64,000 nt of DNA from Nymphaea colorata. Taxonomy: Eukaryota > Streptophyta > Magnoliopsida > Nymphaeales > Nymphaeaceae. The notes beneath the pieces are model-generated. The model was not told the DNA's origin. It did no database searches and saw nothing but the letters and a program-made list of their open reading frames with translations. Below, piece by piece: positions 12,093 through 26,084 of this stretch. The first letter of the stretch is position 1; every line of letters starts with the position of its first letter. The stretch spans positions 126,001 to 190,000 of the forward strand of contig NC_045150.1 of the NCBI RefSeq assembly GCF_008831285.2, given 5' to 3'. Position numbers and translations under genes: made by a program.

Positions 12093-15000
12093 GCATTCAC
12101 TGGTTGCATGTGTGCTTGTTTGGCTTAAGACCTATTGGGGCACTTAATCTACATTGGCATGGAACTTTGGCAGTATCTATTTATCCAACTATTTTTGCAT
12201 TCTATTTATTCATCACTGTTAGCTTTGATTTACTATTGGAAAATTTGTGATGGTTGAATCTTCTTATAATGCAAGTAGAAAAGAAGTTGCCTAGATTTTG
12301 GTACTCATAATGTCATTTTCCTCTTATTTTTAGATTGGAAGCATTTGAGTCTTTCTCTCTTCCTTTGTCTAGTCCATCATTTTGGTAGAACATAGCACTC
12401 ATCCTTGTAGTAGTTATGATGTCACACCTTGTTGTAAAGTTTATTAAACTGCAACATAGACATTCATACATTTAGATTTCTAGAGAAGGTTGACAAATTT
12501 TTGAGATAGAATTTATTGTCATTGTCATTTTTGGAGGAGTCATAATGCAAATAAAAATTCCTAGCATAAAATATCTTAGAAGCATAGTGTAGCTGATCAA
12601 ACTGGTAGGCTCGTGAAAGCCCAGTCATCAGTTAGATTCCGATGGGCACTACTCTCTTTTATATTACAAATAGTGATAGGCACTACTCTCAAGTTTAAGG
12701 GAATCAGCATAAGCTCACCGAGATACCGAAGGAACCCTGGATTCTTGGGTGGAAAGGGGGAGGGGCTTATGCCTGTTTGGGGTACCTTCCCCCACAGTAA
12801 AAGATAATACAATGTGCATTTCATTTTATTTTCTTTTTACGCATGAATTTTGTATGTACAAACTGTCATTTCTTTGAGTTGCAAGCACCTATTCTGCTGC
12901 ATGGTGCTTTCCATCTATCCAAAAGGATATGTAGTAATCTTTTTGACAAAAGACACTATTTATATTTTTACTCAATTGAATGTTATGTAAGAAAAAGAAG
13001 TTCGTGTTTGCATATTCTTATTGTTATACATTTATTTTCATTAATTGCAAATAGCTTTTGAAGTCTAATTCTGGTTTTTTTTATTTCCCTAGTCAACCAA
13101 ATGAAAAATTCACCATTTTATCTTACTTGAGGCCTAAAAATCATTGGTTAACCACTAAAAAAATCATTGGTTAACCACTAAATTGGTGAACATGAACTTC
13201 ATTAAAAATTGGCCAAAAGGCAGTCGAAAGATTTATTACTGAAAGATACAAGAATCAAAAAAAGAAACATAACATTATGCACATGTGACTTTGCTTTCTT
13301 GACCATTCTCTCTATATTATCTCTTAAGAAAAAAGGAAGCATATCATTAGCCCATCGAGGACCACTAAAGAGTAGATGCAATTACTGACTGCTGTTCTTC
13401 ACCTACAATGTACAACAAATCATTGTATGAATACAACCTTTGAGGATTTCTTTTGCTTTGTATTGTTGACAATGACAATATGAATAAAAAGGCACCATGG
13501 ACTATGAGGAAACACGGTAATAGAGTTGTGAAAAACTTGATGATTCTAAGGTAATTAGGACCAATATCCTTTACAATATCAGGATGGGATATTCAAAAAT
13601 CAACAATTTTCTAGTCTTCTTTTTTTTCAACATAATCCAGATTAGCATTTTTACTTGAGATTAGAAAACATAAAATGGATGGCATAAATCTGATAAATTA
13701 ATATGGTAAGAATACTTATTGATAAATCCATTGATTTCCATCTAGCATCGAAAACCTACCGTACATTTAAAAATTATTTTAAAAAAATGGTAGGTGTTAT
13801 ATATTTAATTGTTTGCACTTTCAATTTTGGGAGTCACCATACTTGCTGATGTGGAGATATATCGGACACAGCAGATAGATCAGACTCAAAGGTCCAAATT
13901 GAATTTGATGTGCTAAAAACTACTTGCAACTTAATGTAACATAGGTACTTAAAACAATAAAAGAGAAACAAAAAGAAGAAAACGGAGTAAGAAAATATAA
14001 AATACTTATGTAGCCATGTTCACTACCAGCCAAAGAAAAAAAAAGAAGAAGAAATATAATCTAAAGAAATATAATCTAATAATCTAACTTATACAAGCAT
14101 TTGATGATGAATTTGGCATCCAATGCACTCTAAATAAAAGGCAAAATCTTTACATAATATATGCTTAGATTAGTGTTGCCACCCTTCAAACACAACCATC
14201 ACACATAATATTTAAAAGAACTTGGTGAAGAACATAGGATACACAGAAGCAAATGTTTAAGTGTTGAAAAGTACAATATGAACTTCAAGTTCTTCAGATG
14301 TCACCAATAATACGTTGTTGTATGATATTCAATAAACCCTGCAAAGTAACATCATAGAAGCTAATACAGCAAAAAGAAAGATCAACCAAACAAGCCATTG
14401 ACTTAATATCATAAAATTAGCCAAATTTTCTCAAGATCATATAGGTTTAAACATGCCATTGACTTAACATCATACATGAACATCCAAACATGCCATTGAC
14501 TTAACATCATACTCAACAATTAAGTACTTATAGTTGATATTCGTCGATAGTACGTAATTGTTGAATTCATTTATCAAAAACTCATCATCTTTGTCATCCT
14601 ACTATGATCTAGTCAACGGTACCACTTTACTAAAATCAACAATGAGTAGCTTGATTTTATTTAATGCAAATGAATATAGAAAAGAAAAATAAGCCTCTAC
14701 AATATTTTTCTTTAAATTTCTAGAACTACATTGTCTACTATCTACATAAAAAAAGAAACCATTGTTAAAATAGCTAGTATCATAATGTATAAAAGTATAG
14801 CACTTACCAACTAGTTGAAATAGTTTCACAAATCTCTATGACAATTTTACTGACAGTACCAATGTGTTCTTTGATTTGTATTGCTTGTAAACACTAAAGT
14901 CTTCCTTTGGGCAATTTAAACTCTTTTATTTGACAAACATATCAAATATACATATTAAAGAAAGATGCGTGCAAATTCAGTTTCAGTATGTGCATAATCA

Positions 15001-18000
15001 ATAGAATGTAGACTTAAATTATCAAAATAGCTAAATAAATATATCAAAATCTTGCAAACATGCACATGTTACTTATTTTAATACTTGAAAAATGTGTTAC
15101 ATGTGTATTTTTGTAATAAGTGAACATTTTCATATATTAAAAAGACATGAAAAGAAAGTATATAATAATTTCACTTGTTTTTTTACTATTTTTATGGCCT
15201 TTCATAAAAATCTTAGCTCTAATTGGCTTTCTTCATTCTCAATTGAGTCTCTATAGTTTGCAACGTGAGTAAAGCTTCATTATGTACGAGTTTGCATTTT
15301 TTCACCATATATCAAAACGTGCATATTATTAATTATTATAAATGTGTCTTTATTGTTTTTTAATATAATGTGAAAAACATAACACTATATGGTTTACATA
15401 TCTATGCAAGTTTAACTGTCAATAGTAAACAATATTGTTCCACTAAAGGAAAGAATTTGTGAAGGAATATCCTTTAAATACATATCAAGTGTTCTATGTA
15501 CCTTAATGTTTTTTTTATGCCATTTCTATTGTTTTTAATAAGATGTAACATACATAAGAATTCACTTCATATGAGACTCATATACCTTAAAGATTTCTTA
15601 TAACTAAAAAAATTTTATGTGTTTTATAGAACATATAAAATTAATATACATTGCATATATAGTTATACGAAATCAGTACATTTTGTTACTCTCAAAACTT
15701 TGAGACTTGAGGCTTAGTTCAATTCACAAGGAAAAAAAATAGACAAACAAAGAAAGAAAAATTAGAGTTGGAAGATTAAAATATCATCACAATCCCAAAA
15801 TACATGATAGGGTAAGAGATAAGACATCATGATTATTTTCATTATTCAGATTAGCAAGGTCAAGCTACAATTAGTTCTTCTTATAATGCTTTAATTTGCT
15901 CATTCAAAAAGCTTTTGGAGTGCAAGTGAGTCCTTTAGAGTTGGAAATAATTGCAAACTAAGATAATCACTTACATATGTTCTTACAATTTTTTTTTTAA
16001 GTTGAATATATCTTGCTATTATTTTATCAATTGTTACATTGAATGCTCTTACTTTCTAGTAGGCCATCTGTGGAATGCTTTCACTTGGAAACTAAATAAA
16101 TTGGCAACACCCAAAAATTAAGCAGATTGCATAGAGCTCTTTTAGATGTATAGTGTAATGAGCTTAATCTGTTCGAACTACTTTTTTTTACTTAGAATAA
16201 TTTGCATCATAATGAATTGTTCAAAATCTTTATTAGATTCATATAAATGTAAAACTCTACTTTGATTTCCAAATGTTGCACTTATCCAGCTATTGCAAAA
16301 ATGCACATGTAAGGAATTAATCAAATCTATTTGGAAAACCCAAACTCAAAATTTATTTGTGATAATACCAATGATGAAACTCAATTAACTTTATGTAACA
16401 GCTCAATCCATCTAACATGTTCAATAGTGAATAATGAGTTTCATTCATTAAAAGCTACCATAGTTGGAGTGCCTTTTATCTTGTCATCTCATTGAAGAAG
16501 TTGTTGAGAACATGTATAATATTTGAAGTTCTTGAGTTAAAAGGAAAATATTATAGAATCTTAGTTGCAACCCCCTTGTTTTTAACTAAATTTATACCAT
16601 ATTAATTTATTTGATTTACATTTGCTTTTTACCTTTACTAGTTTCAAAAATCATAAACTTTTTTTTTCAACTCAATGTTTCTAATGTTACATGTAATTAA
16701 TAAAGAGTATATATATCTTATTCTAATTAAGACCTACTTGTGTAATAATTATTTTTGTACCATGATAAAACTTTGATGGCATTTTTACTTTGTTCAAAGC
16801 TTCTTAAGTAATTTTATTAAGATGTTTAATAATTTGTTACTCTACCTATCAAGACACTTTATATTAAACAATTATATATAAACACATAATTTATTAAATC
16901 TTGTGCAATTTGAATATAATGCCCGTTTAACATTTTTAACAACTTTGAAAATAACTCAATATAACTAGATTTAATTATGGAGACATACTTGACAATTTAA
17001 GATGATGATGATGATGCCCATGAATATAGCCTTGTCAAATAAAATGCATATGAAATTATTCAAAAAAAATTTTAAGATTTGATATAACAAGTTGTTATAT
17101 GACTGACAAAGTCATGATTTTTTTTACCTCATTCATATACTTGTCATATTCCTTATCAAGACCAGTGAATAGGATGTTTATTTTATTAATAAGGATACTT
17201 AGGTTTTATATGACAAGTATCTTTTTTTTAGTTGGTAAATGCCATAAAATATCACATTTCTATGGCATTGAGGTTGATGTACTTTTGAATAAATAGTTAT
17301 AATACCTATATTAACAATTATAATGGGTATAAATAAAAAGGCTCATATAAATAAAAAGAAACTTGGCATGCAAATGTTACTTTTTGGTTATCAAGATGCC
17401 CATAAATGTAAATGTAGAACCCACATATGTGGTTCTAGTAGAACCCACATTTACCTTAATCAGATCCAACCACATTAGACTTGAACTCAAAAAGTATCAG
17501 TGTGATTTTCTAAAACTAATTGAATTTAAATTCATTTTTAGTACTCATTATGTAGTGACTTTGATTTGAACTTGCAGATGAAAAAGACAACCAATTATGT
17601 TTGTACATTAACAATGAATCATTCTTAAAACAAGGTAGTCATTAATAAAATTGAAGTAATTTTTAGTAGTTAACTTTCTCTAAATAAGTATTAAACATGG
17701 CAACTACAAAGTTTTAATTTATATTTTGTAGTAAAATACCTTTAACTAAAACCAAATAATAATTACATAGACAATGAATCATTCTTAAAAACCAAATATG
17801 ATTGGTTTTCAACATGCCTCACAATTATACAAGACAAATTACTTTGTAGAACTAGAAGGCATAAAGCTCAATAAAATGAAACAGTAAAAAGGCCCAAAGA
17901 TCAATCTCATGCTTGTTATAAATGTAGAATTTAAAATTCAAATATACCTAGAGTCGAGCAGTTAAAAAGAAGGAATGAAAGGTTACAAAAGAGCAGTCAT

Positions 18001-20080
18001 ATATATATATATATATATTTCTATGCTCTATTAATATAAGAAAAAAAAATTGCTACAAAAAGAAATGAATAAAAACATATATTGAAACTCAAACTATGTA
18101 TGAAGATTCTTGTAAAAGTATCATCACTTATAGAGTAATGTGTATATATATAGCTAATAATAAAATGGCATTTACATCATGGTTATAAAAATGAAGACAT
18201 GTTTCTTATACCTTTTTGAAATCTCATTTATATAATTATAATGTTTTAAGTTTAAGAAAAAGAATGTGACTTCTAATTATGATGTTTCATCGAATTAGTT
18301 ATTAGAAAAATGCATAATAAGGATATTTGGGTACCAAAATTAAGATTCCAAAAATTGATGCTAATTAGTTATTTATAAAAAAAGGGGGAGCTCAAGTGTA
18401 CCAAGTGACTACTTAGAATAGGCCTTATTGAGTATTCCAAGTCTTGGATTGGGCCCAAGAAAGAACCAATGTGAATGAAGTTCAAATTTCAATTCTTTAT
18501 GACAAACTTACTACCTTAAAGGGTGTCATCCAAAGCCTCTCCAACTAAATCTACCGTACTATCATATGTCAATATTGATATGATAATTGGGTTCCACATT
18601 TATGCGGAAGAAGTTTGTCATATTCCTTCAAACAATATGGCATTGGTGTGCTATCTTTAATGATGATTATCATTCTTCAATTTTCATTTAAATGTACTTT
18701 GTTTTCATAGAACTACTAGTATTTCATCCTTGATTGTAGTATGTCTTGGTTCATGAATACATTTTAATAACATTTTGAAAACATAACACATCTAAAGTAA
18801 GTTATATCTTTTAGTCTGAACTTGGTCATGTTTTAAATTATATATGTCAAAGCAACCTCAACTGCTATGATGTAAGCATACTAGTCATCTAGTTCTAAGT
18901 CACGAATGACTAAAATTAATTTCTTACTAAACTTATCATTGGTAAACTAAGTAGCTTTCAAAATATGACATATAAAAAATCTAGATATGTGAACCATTCA
19001 CTGATACATGAATCCAAAATATGAATCTCGATCTAGACATTCTTAAATTGTGAATTTAAGTGTATACTCACCTCTTCCAGTATTTGGAGCAAATAATTTT
19101 TCTTCTAATTTTAACTGAAAGGACCGAATGAAAAGATTTATATATAAGCAAGCAAGACAATGAGGTCTTGATCAAGATAGCAAGATTAATCCTCTAGTGT
19201 CAAGAGATGACACTTAGTTGATATAGAAAGTAATTTCGCGGACACAAGCATATAGAGAGAGGAGAAGGGTCTTTAACTTGTTTGAGTTGGAATTTTGTTT
19301 GGTTGTTCGGAACTTTAATTGCTAGTGGCATATGATTTCGATTGATTTTTTCCAAGCTTGAACTATGGCAGATGGTGGTAGGTTTCTCCAGCGAGTGGTC
19401 AATGGAGGAGGTAGACAACAACAACGACCTCAATTAGTATGTTGAGGGTTTCAACAATGCACTGACAAAGTTGAACTTCCAAATGTGGTAGAAGTGAAAT
19501 TTGGGGTTTAGCATTGAAGTGAGAGACAATGATTTAATTAGATGAGGTTAGAGTTTACAACTTTAAACTTGAAGTTAGGAATGGGTGCTTATAAGCTTGA
19601 AGTCAGGAAAATAGACCTAGCTAAAGGCCATTTCTATGTCATAATTTTGTTGCATTGCCATGATGCATATTTTTTAGCTAAAACTTTTGTACATTGAATA
19701 TGTGCATGCTATATAAGGTTCTAATTAGAATATAGATACACAAGAGGGGAAAGTCTATTATGCCACCCGCATGCCCTAGAAGGCCTGTTAATAGTAGGGC
19801 CTGCAAGGGGAAAGTATTAATAAGGGAGGGTGACATAAGATGCCCTCCCATGTTATGCCCATTACATACAAAACGACCTCAACATACATCTAAGTAAATA
19901 TAAAATGATATAACACATGGAAGACCACTTCTTCAAAAAACTAAATAATAATATTACATTGCATTGGAAAAAATAGTTTAGTATTTTGGCACTTTGTAAA
20001 CCTTCAATCTTACTTTTCATGAAGAGACCAAAGAAAAGGTACCTGGGTCATTAGTAACTAATGCATATAGTTTTTCACTT
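12093..20080. other. Long AT-rich non-coding stretch, no gene seen
   Basis: About 8 kb of AT-rich DNA with stop codons in all frames and no recognised domain or RNA gene. Minor features: a ~26-bp direct duplication containing ATCATTGGTTAACCACTA at about 13138-13185; three copies of CCATTGACTTAA(C/T)ATCATA at about 14396, 14457 and 14494; a perfect ATATAACAA/TTGTTATAT palindrome at about 17082-17100; and a near-palindrome at about 17416-17440. Confidence 0.5.
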
Positions 20081-20082
20081 TG

Positions 20083-20085
<3 letters not shown>

Positions 20086-20129
<44 letters not shown>
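20086..20129. repeat. (AT)n microsatellite
   Basis: About 22 uninterrupted AT dinucleotides. Confidence 0.95.
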
Positions 20130-20131
<2 letters not shown>

Positions 20132-20391
20132 GAAATAGGTTGCTAGCAGACCCTAAGATATTAGACTTTGATGGTGGATCATTTGAACTCTCGATTCCAA
20201 AAAGATCAAACAGTGGAAGTTAAGTTGCAAATATAGAAAGCAAGTCGTTAAGTTAAGATTTTAAAATACCTTCCAAAGAAGACATGAAAGAATGAGAATG
20301 AAACAAATGAGTTTCCTTAATGGAAACTTCTTGTCTATTTTAGAGGGCATTTAGTACTCTTGAAAAAAAAACCTTGGCTTCTAGATTTGTA

Positions 20392-20777
20392 ATATAACAA
20401 CCCGACCCACTCCCGGTCTCAGGCCCTTGGTTCGACGGATCCCAACCCGCCCCCTAACAGTTTTCGGTTTCAATCCTAAAAAACATAGGAACCAGGACAA
20501 TCATCTCATTAAAGCCTCTCTTTATAAGTCCTTGAAGATCTCTCACAATCTTCGAGTCCGAGTGTTGAAACCGGCTCTGATACCACTATAACAACCCAAC
20601 CCACTCCCGGTCTCGGGCCCTTGGTTCGACGGATCCCAACCCACCCCCTAGCAGTTTTTGGTTTCAATCCTAAAAAAGCTAAAGACCAGAACAATCATCT
20701 CATTAAAGCCTCCCTTTATAAGTCCTTGAAGATCACTCACAATCTTCGATACAGGACTAAACTTCTGGGGTGTTACA
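20392..20777 (-). mobile_element. TRIM-like miniature LTR retrotransposon (two LTR copies around a PBS)
   Basis: Two direct copies of a ~165-190-bp sequence lie 194 bp apart (20392-20556 and 20586-20777). The right copy begins, on the minus strand, with TGTAACACCCC. Between them, at 20574-20585, is GCTCTGATACCA, the complement of the primer-binding site TGGTATCAGAGC that pairs with initiator tRNA-Met. It abuts the right copy, as a PBS abuts a 5' LTR on the minus strand. There is no coding capacity. The left copy lacks the TGTAACACC start, so the element is truncated or rearranged. TRIM is the best fit; a truncated larger LTR element is possible. Confidence 0.65.
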
Positions 20778-20852
20778 TGTAACATAATTTCCATTTTCCT
20801 AGAGGCCAACAATCCAAATGACTTTTATCAAGTTTACTATATGAGGGTGGCT

Positions 20853-21126
20853 GCGTGTGTGTATATGTGTGTGTGTGTAAGAAAATTGAGTATTGACTAC
20901 GACAAAGTCACTCAACCATCTAATCAAGACTGTCGAATCCATTATGATGGACACTTAAGAAAAAAAAACGTAATGAATGTTTTCATCATCTAATATTTCT
21001 TTGCACATTTGTTTTCTTATTTTTCTCTTAATCATTTATCTGTTTTAAATGGATGTCCTTTAATTAGATGGTTGGATGACTTTAATAGTCAAGATTCATC
21101 ATTCACATGAACACACACACATACAC
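20853..21126. mobile_element. MITE with ~75-bp terminal inverted repeats
   Basis: The left arm (20854-20945) runs GTGTGTG... TTGACTACGACAAAGTCA... CAACCATCTAATCAA. Its reverse complement, with substitutions, forms the right arm (about 21050-21126). The interior is ~120 bp and AT-rich. The ends are GT/AC microsatellite, so the target-site duplication cannot be defined. A further ATTGACTATCCAAGGTCACC phrase at about 21238 looks like part of another copy. Between them, about 21127-21225, lie two TCTCTC...TATATATACATATA...GAGAGA palindromes. Confidence 0.6.
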
Positions 21127-21269
21127 TCTCTCTCTTTTATATATACATATAGAAAGAGAGAGCTAAGTCATCATTCATTTTCTCTCTCTTTCTATATATA
21201 CATATAAAGAGAGAAAGAAGAGAGAGTGAATAATGACCATTGACTATCCAAGGTCACCGGGCTATTAAT

Positions 21270-24200
21270 GTGAAATAGATGGATGATTGAGAGAAAAAAC
21301 TAAGAGAGGAAATTGTGAACTAATACTAAATGGCAAAATACATCACTTGTTTGTTTTGTTGCGTGTGTGTGTCATCTTTCCTGGCTTGGGTTATAAGTTT
21401 GAGAATGTTGATAAATGTTTAATATTCAAATTACATGTTAAAAAACATGAAATTTTGATGCATAAATCAGAATCATAATGGTTTTAAGGCCAGTTTTATC
21501 TTGTATATTATAAAATATTATGCATACATCAAATCTTCATAAATTTGTTATTTTTAATTACATTTTCCAACATTTTGAACTTTTTATGCAATTAAGTTTT
21601 TTAGATAAAACACTTAAAAACACAATAATGACATACACACATATATATTCTTAAAAGGGGACTGGGTTTTGCTCTCTCTCATTTGGGCGTGCTTTCTCCC
21701 TCTATATAATGGAGAGAGAGAGAGAGCTATGGATAACCCCGCACAAGAAACAGATTTATCTCAAACTGTAAAGAGATGCAAAATGTTAAAATCTATGTGC
21801 TCCAAAAAAAAAGTCGTAAAAAGCATGTACATTCAAATTACTTAAGAAATCAAAGTAAATATGGTCATAAAAATTACATCAACAGATCAAATTTGTAAAT
21901 TTTGTTGGATATATAATCATGAAGAGTGTCCATAAGAGGAGAGGCATGAAAGGCCCCCGCCAGACACTTGCCCATTATGCATCGATAAGGGGAAGGGCTT
22001 CAGCCTTGACTTGGCGGTGGCATTAACCTCCTCCTACTCAACGAAATTGAACATGACCACAATTAATTCATTAGATCAATTGCAGGCTCCCTTCAATCAC
22101 ATGAATGGAATCAATTCCAAAATAAATTCGAAACAAACAACTTTTCTGTGTCGCTCCAAAATGCACATTAAAACCTTGTTTGAGTACAGTACTATATCCG
22201 CCCCCACAGAGACGAAACAAACTTCTGACAGTCTGCGGGTCAACTGACATTTTGGAAACGAAATAAATAATAGCAATAGGAATGAACGTTTTTTTTATTT
22301 CCATTTTATAAAGAGCATCTCATCTTGCACAAAGGAATTGGTCCCAATTTTCTGACAACAAGAATATTTCATTAATAACAGTAAACAAATAATTGCCCCA
22401 CTTTGAAGCTCACATGCAGCACAATATACAGCTTCCATGCAACCTCAAAGTGGAAACCGAACTTCTGACATGAGATGGGTCCCAATTCTTTAAATGTTTC
22501 TCTTTGACGCACTTCGTGGGCAGCGATGGATTCCTGTTCATGAAAACCAGCTGGAACAGAAAGAACAAACACAAATAACCCGGAGACCGGGCCACATTAG
22601 CTCCCCTCCAATGGATGATGTTCCTGTTAAAAAGGGAGTCTCCTCATAATTAGCAAACCCGTGGTTCGGACTCAGATTGGTAGTTGATCGGGTCACTGGG
22701 TTTGGACGACTTGGCTGAGTCAGGTCATGAATTTTTTAATGTGTTTTTACTGCAACGAGTCGGGCAATTCCAGTCAAGTCAGGGCAATTAGTGGCACCCA
22801 TGCATTGTCTACAAAGTCAAAATCAATGTGTTATTGACTTATATATTCAAACTGGTAGCACTGCTTTAACTTGAACTAATCAGCAGATGACAAGTGCATG
22901 GAAACTCAAAACTTTAACCGTAGTGTTGCTATATCATGTTGCTGAACCTTTTCTGTTCATTTTAAACTGTTTGAAATTGTAACAATTTTTTTGGATAAAT
23001 ATGATAAAGGATAAAAAAATACCAATTATGTGAATGTGGGTACGTGCAGCCATTATATATAAATGACAAATGTGGTGTTGTTTGTAAGCCTGGGCATCAG
23101 GCCGCCCCGGTAGCGCCTTTAGTTCCATGATTAACATTCTTCAATTCCATTATCCTCCAAGACTCAAACTAAGGATGTGGTTATTATGGTTCTTCAAGAC
23201 TCAAACTAAGGACGTGCTCGTTAGACTCTGCGGAAGTGGAAGGTGTGGTTACCATATACCACCTAACCTAACCAATTGCCCTAGAGAGAGTGGATAGGTC
23301 AAGGGGCTTGAATTACATGGGCCCAAGCCCAGCGGGCAGCAATGAAAGCCATTAAGATTTTGCAAAGAGCTAGCTGGCTGCTGGAATTGTTAGTTCTTCA
23401 ACCAATAAACCAGTAAGAAATGAAAGTGCATAGAATACTACTGGTTGAAAAATTGAGGTCCACAAAGTTCATAACTGAAGGGATGACCCATGATCACCAT
23501 GGAGGCTATTAAGTTGGCTGGAACAGAACCCATGATAAGTTATTGGACCACAGAGCCGAGAATGTTGTTATACAATTAATGCGAAAAAAGGGGCAAGGGT
23601 AGCTTTGGAGGCTTGGGCAAGCGACAAAGTCTCTTGACTTGAGTGCGGTTTCTTCTTCGAGTTGGAAACTATGTGCAACCGGTGGCCCAGTCGAGGTTGA
23701 AGCAGTTGTGGCTGTCGTAAGCATGCATGCATTACAGACAGTATAGTCGGTACTCCTAATGGGTGTCATTCCTTGTGCAATCGCATGCTACAATGAAAGA
23801 AAGGCACACCCAAAGAGTTTTACTGTGACGTCAATAGAATTTAGGTGCTCCATCACTTTCGAAGGAAAGGAAAAAGAAAAAGGAGGGTTGTGGAGGGTGT
23901 TAAGTGTTGCCTTTTATTTTTCATATTTACTTGGGGAAACCATCTTGAGCTGAGAGGTTTCATTGCTTTGCTCAAGACGTAAAACCACCCCAAGTAAATT
24001 CCGCGGGCCTACATGATTCTGCATGGCTACGTCAATCCTATTAAGTGGTGTACTCGATGAGGGACCCCTCGTCATTAGAAGAAAAGGAAGACTTACATAT
24101 GTTCAACAATAGATGTCCAATTTATGTAAGCCAGACCAAGAGGGGAAAGACCAAGCCAAGCTACGCCATTGTGTATGGTCCTAGCTAGCCCAAAGCTGAA

Positions 24201-25180
24201 CTGCAAGTCAACCTAACTGTAATAAATGCAGTTGAGTTGAAAACCTTGGATGAAAACTGAATTTCGCCACTTTAAACCCTCATCTTTTAGATCATAAGAG
24301 AACAAAACCCTTAAAGAAGTTAGTTCTTGAAGGCATTTTTTTTTTTCTCAAAAAATTTTAATTGAGGGAAGCCACTCTATGTGAAAGACTTCATCGTTTG
24401 CCTAGATTCTCTCGTTATATTTCAGCAATCATTATGTAGTTGAGCAAGTCAAGTTCTTACAACTCGAACTCAACTCATTTAACACTTCAAGCATACTAAC
24501 TCGAGCTTGACTCGTTTATAAACGAGTCGAGTTCAAGTTAAGCTTTGACGAGGGAGTTCGAGTTGAGCTCGAGCTGCCTCGACTCGTTGTGCAGTCTTAT
24601 TAAACCATTAATCAACTTCACATTCAAGTCATTTTGGAAGTGGTTATAATATTCAATGCAACATTGTCCTATACATTTAATGTAACAAAAGCAACAAGGA
24701 CTTTGTTTCATATGGCAGGCTCCCCTTGTCACAGTTAGGTTGAAATTAAACGGGGTACAGTATTCCTTGAATAGTAGGAAAGTGCTCAAAGGCTTTACCA
24801 ATTAGAGGCATGCCCATGTTTTGAACCCACCGAACGTTTTCGGTGCAGAATAAGTAAACCTAGTGATACCAAAACCAGCCTAAATCGGCCGATTCTATTT
24901 CGATCCAGATCCGAATCGGTCCCTTTTTTAATTTGATGCAAGGTATTGTTGAATTGAGATATATGCCGTAGTTTGTTTCATTTTTCTATCTTTGTTCTGA
25001 CTTTTTTTTTTTTCTTTTGCTCTTTTGATTTTTTAATTCCAAAAAGGTAATGTTTTATTTGGTCTGATTTGCAAATGATTTCAAATTCTGACTCGATTCA
25101 ATTGATTCGCTCTATCTTTTTGCTGATTGGTTCGAGTCAGAAATTGGCTTTAACAACATTGGCTTTAACGACAATGATAA
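21270..25180. other. Non-coding DNA, no gene recognised
   Basis: Short frames here (for example 22011-22247 plus, 22372-22572 minus, 23509-23769 minus) have no recognised domain. At about 24430-24600 the sequence is dense in CTCGAGC and GACTCG words and ends in TGCACAACGAGTCGAG read from the right. This resembles the termini of the hAT-type element at 46.3 kb and may be a decayed MITE, but no clean duplication frames it. Confidence 0.4.
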
Positions 25181-25182
25181 AG

Positions 25183-25216
25183 ATGTGTGTGTGTGTGTGT
25201 GTTTTTATGTGTGAGT

Positions 25217-25252
<36 letters not shown>
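25183..25252. repeat. (GT)n and (GA)n microsatellites
   Basis: A GT run at about 25183-25201 and a GA run at about 25217-25252. Confidence 0.9.
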
Positions 25253-25255
<3 letters not shown>

Positions 25256-25385
25256 GTGTCCACCCAAACTATACCTACTTTTCTGTAATGAGGACCAGTT
25301 TTATCTTGCAAACAGTTCAAGATAGAGAGATGCATACTTCCTTTTGAACAGTTTTGGCTCCATCTCTGCGCTTCACACACACGCA

Positions 25386-25387
<2 letters not shown>

Positions 25388-25430
<43 letters not shown>
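25388..25430. repeat. (CT)n microsatellite
   Basis: About 21 CT dinucleotides. A shorter CT run lies at about 25776-25796. Confidence 0.9.
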
Positions 25431-25432
<2 letters not shown>

Positions 25433-25987
25433 GGTTTTTGTACTATATATCTATACAGCGTGGATAGCTGGTGGTTAATTTTGCCTTGTACTGAAGGTTT
25501 GAGTAAATAAATCTAAATCTTGGATGTGTTTACATGTTTTTATTAAGAAAAAATCCCTTTGCTTACTAACACATTGTAAATTCATCATCTAATAGTCGAT
25601 CAGACTAAACAAACCATGTGGGCACCACTCTCGTGAACAAATTCAAACAAAAAATGTTTCAAAATATCTTCCAAAAATTGCCAATTAAAACTTTAAACTG
25701 TTTTATACGGTTGACCTATACTTTCGAATGAGCCGGAGGAGCATGCCATTTTCCAAGTAACTTTCTACCAACAATCTCTCTCTCTCTCTCTCTCTCGATG
25801 TGGGGTTTGTCCAGAGAGAGAAAATAAAGTTACTTATGATTACAATACTGAAGATAGTACACGAAGGCTCACTACGGAAACACTTGAGCCGCATTTAGAC
25901 TATAAATTTCAAAACCAATTTGACATTAACAACTAATCTAGTAAGGTTTATCACTCAAAACCATGATGCTGGTATTTTTATTACAGA

Positions 25988-26084
25988 GTGGTGAAAGGGG
26001 TTAGCATATTTATAAATTAGCAAGTAACTATCAAGATTGGTGAAAGATGTGAACATATTTATAAACTAACAAGTAACTATCAAG
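25988..26084. repeat. ~49-bp tandem duplication
   Basis: The phrase GGTGAAAG...CATATTTATAAA(T/C)TA(G/A)CAAGTAACTATCAAG occurs twice in succession with a few differences. Confidence 0.7.

Noticed and set aside
24430-24600. Complete hAT MITE with CTCGAG-rich ends
   Set aside because: Candidate ends give no convincing 8-bp duplication; noted only as a possible decayed element.
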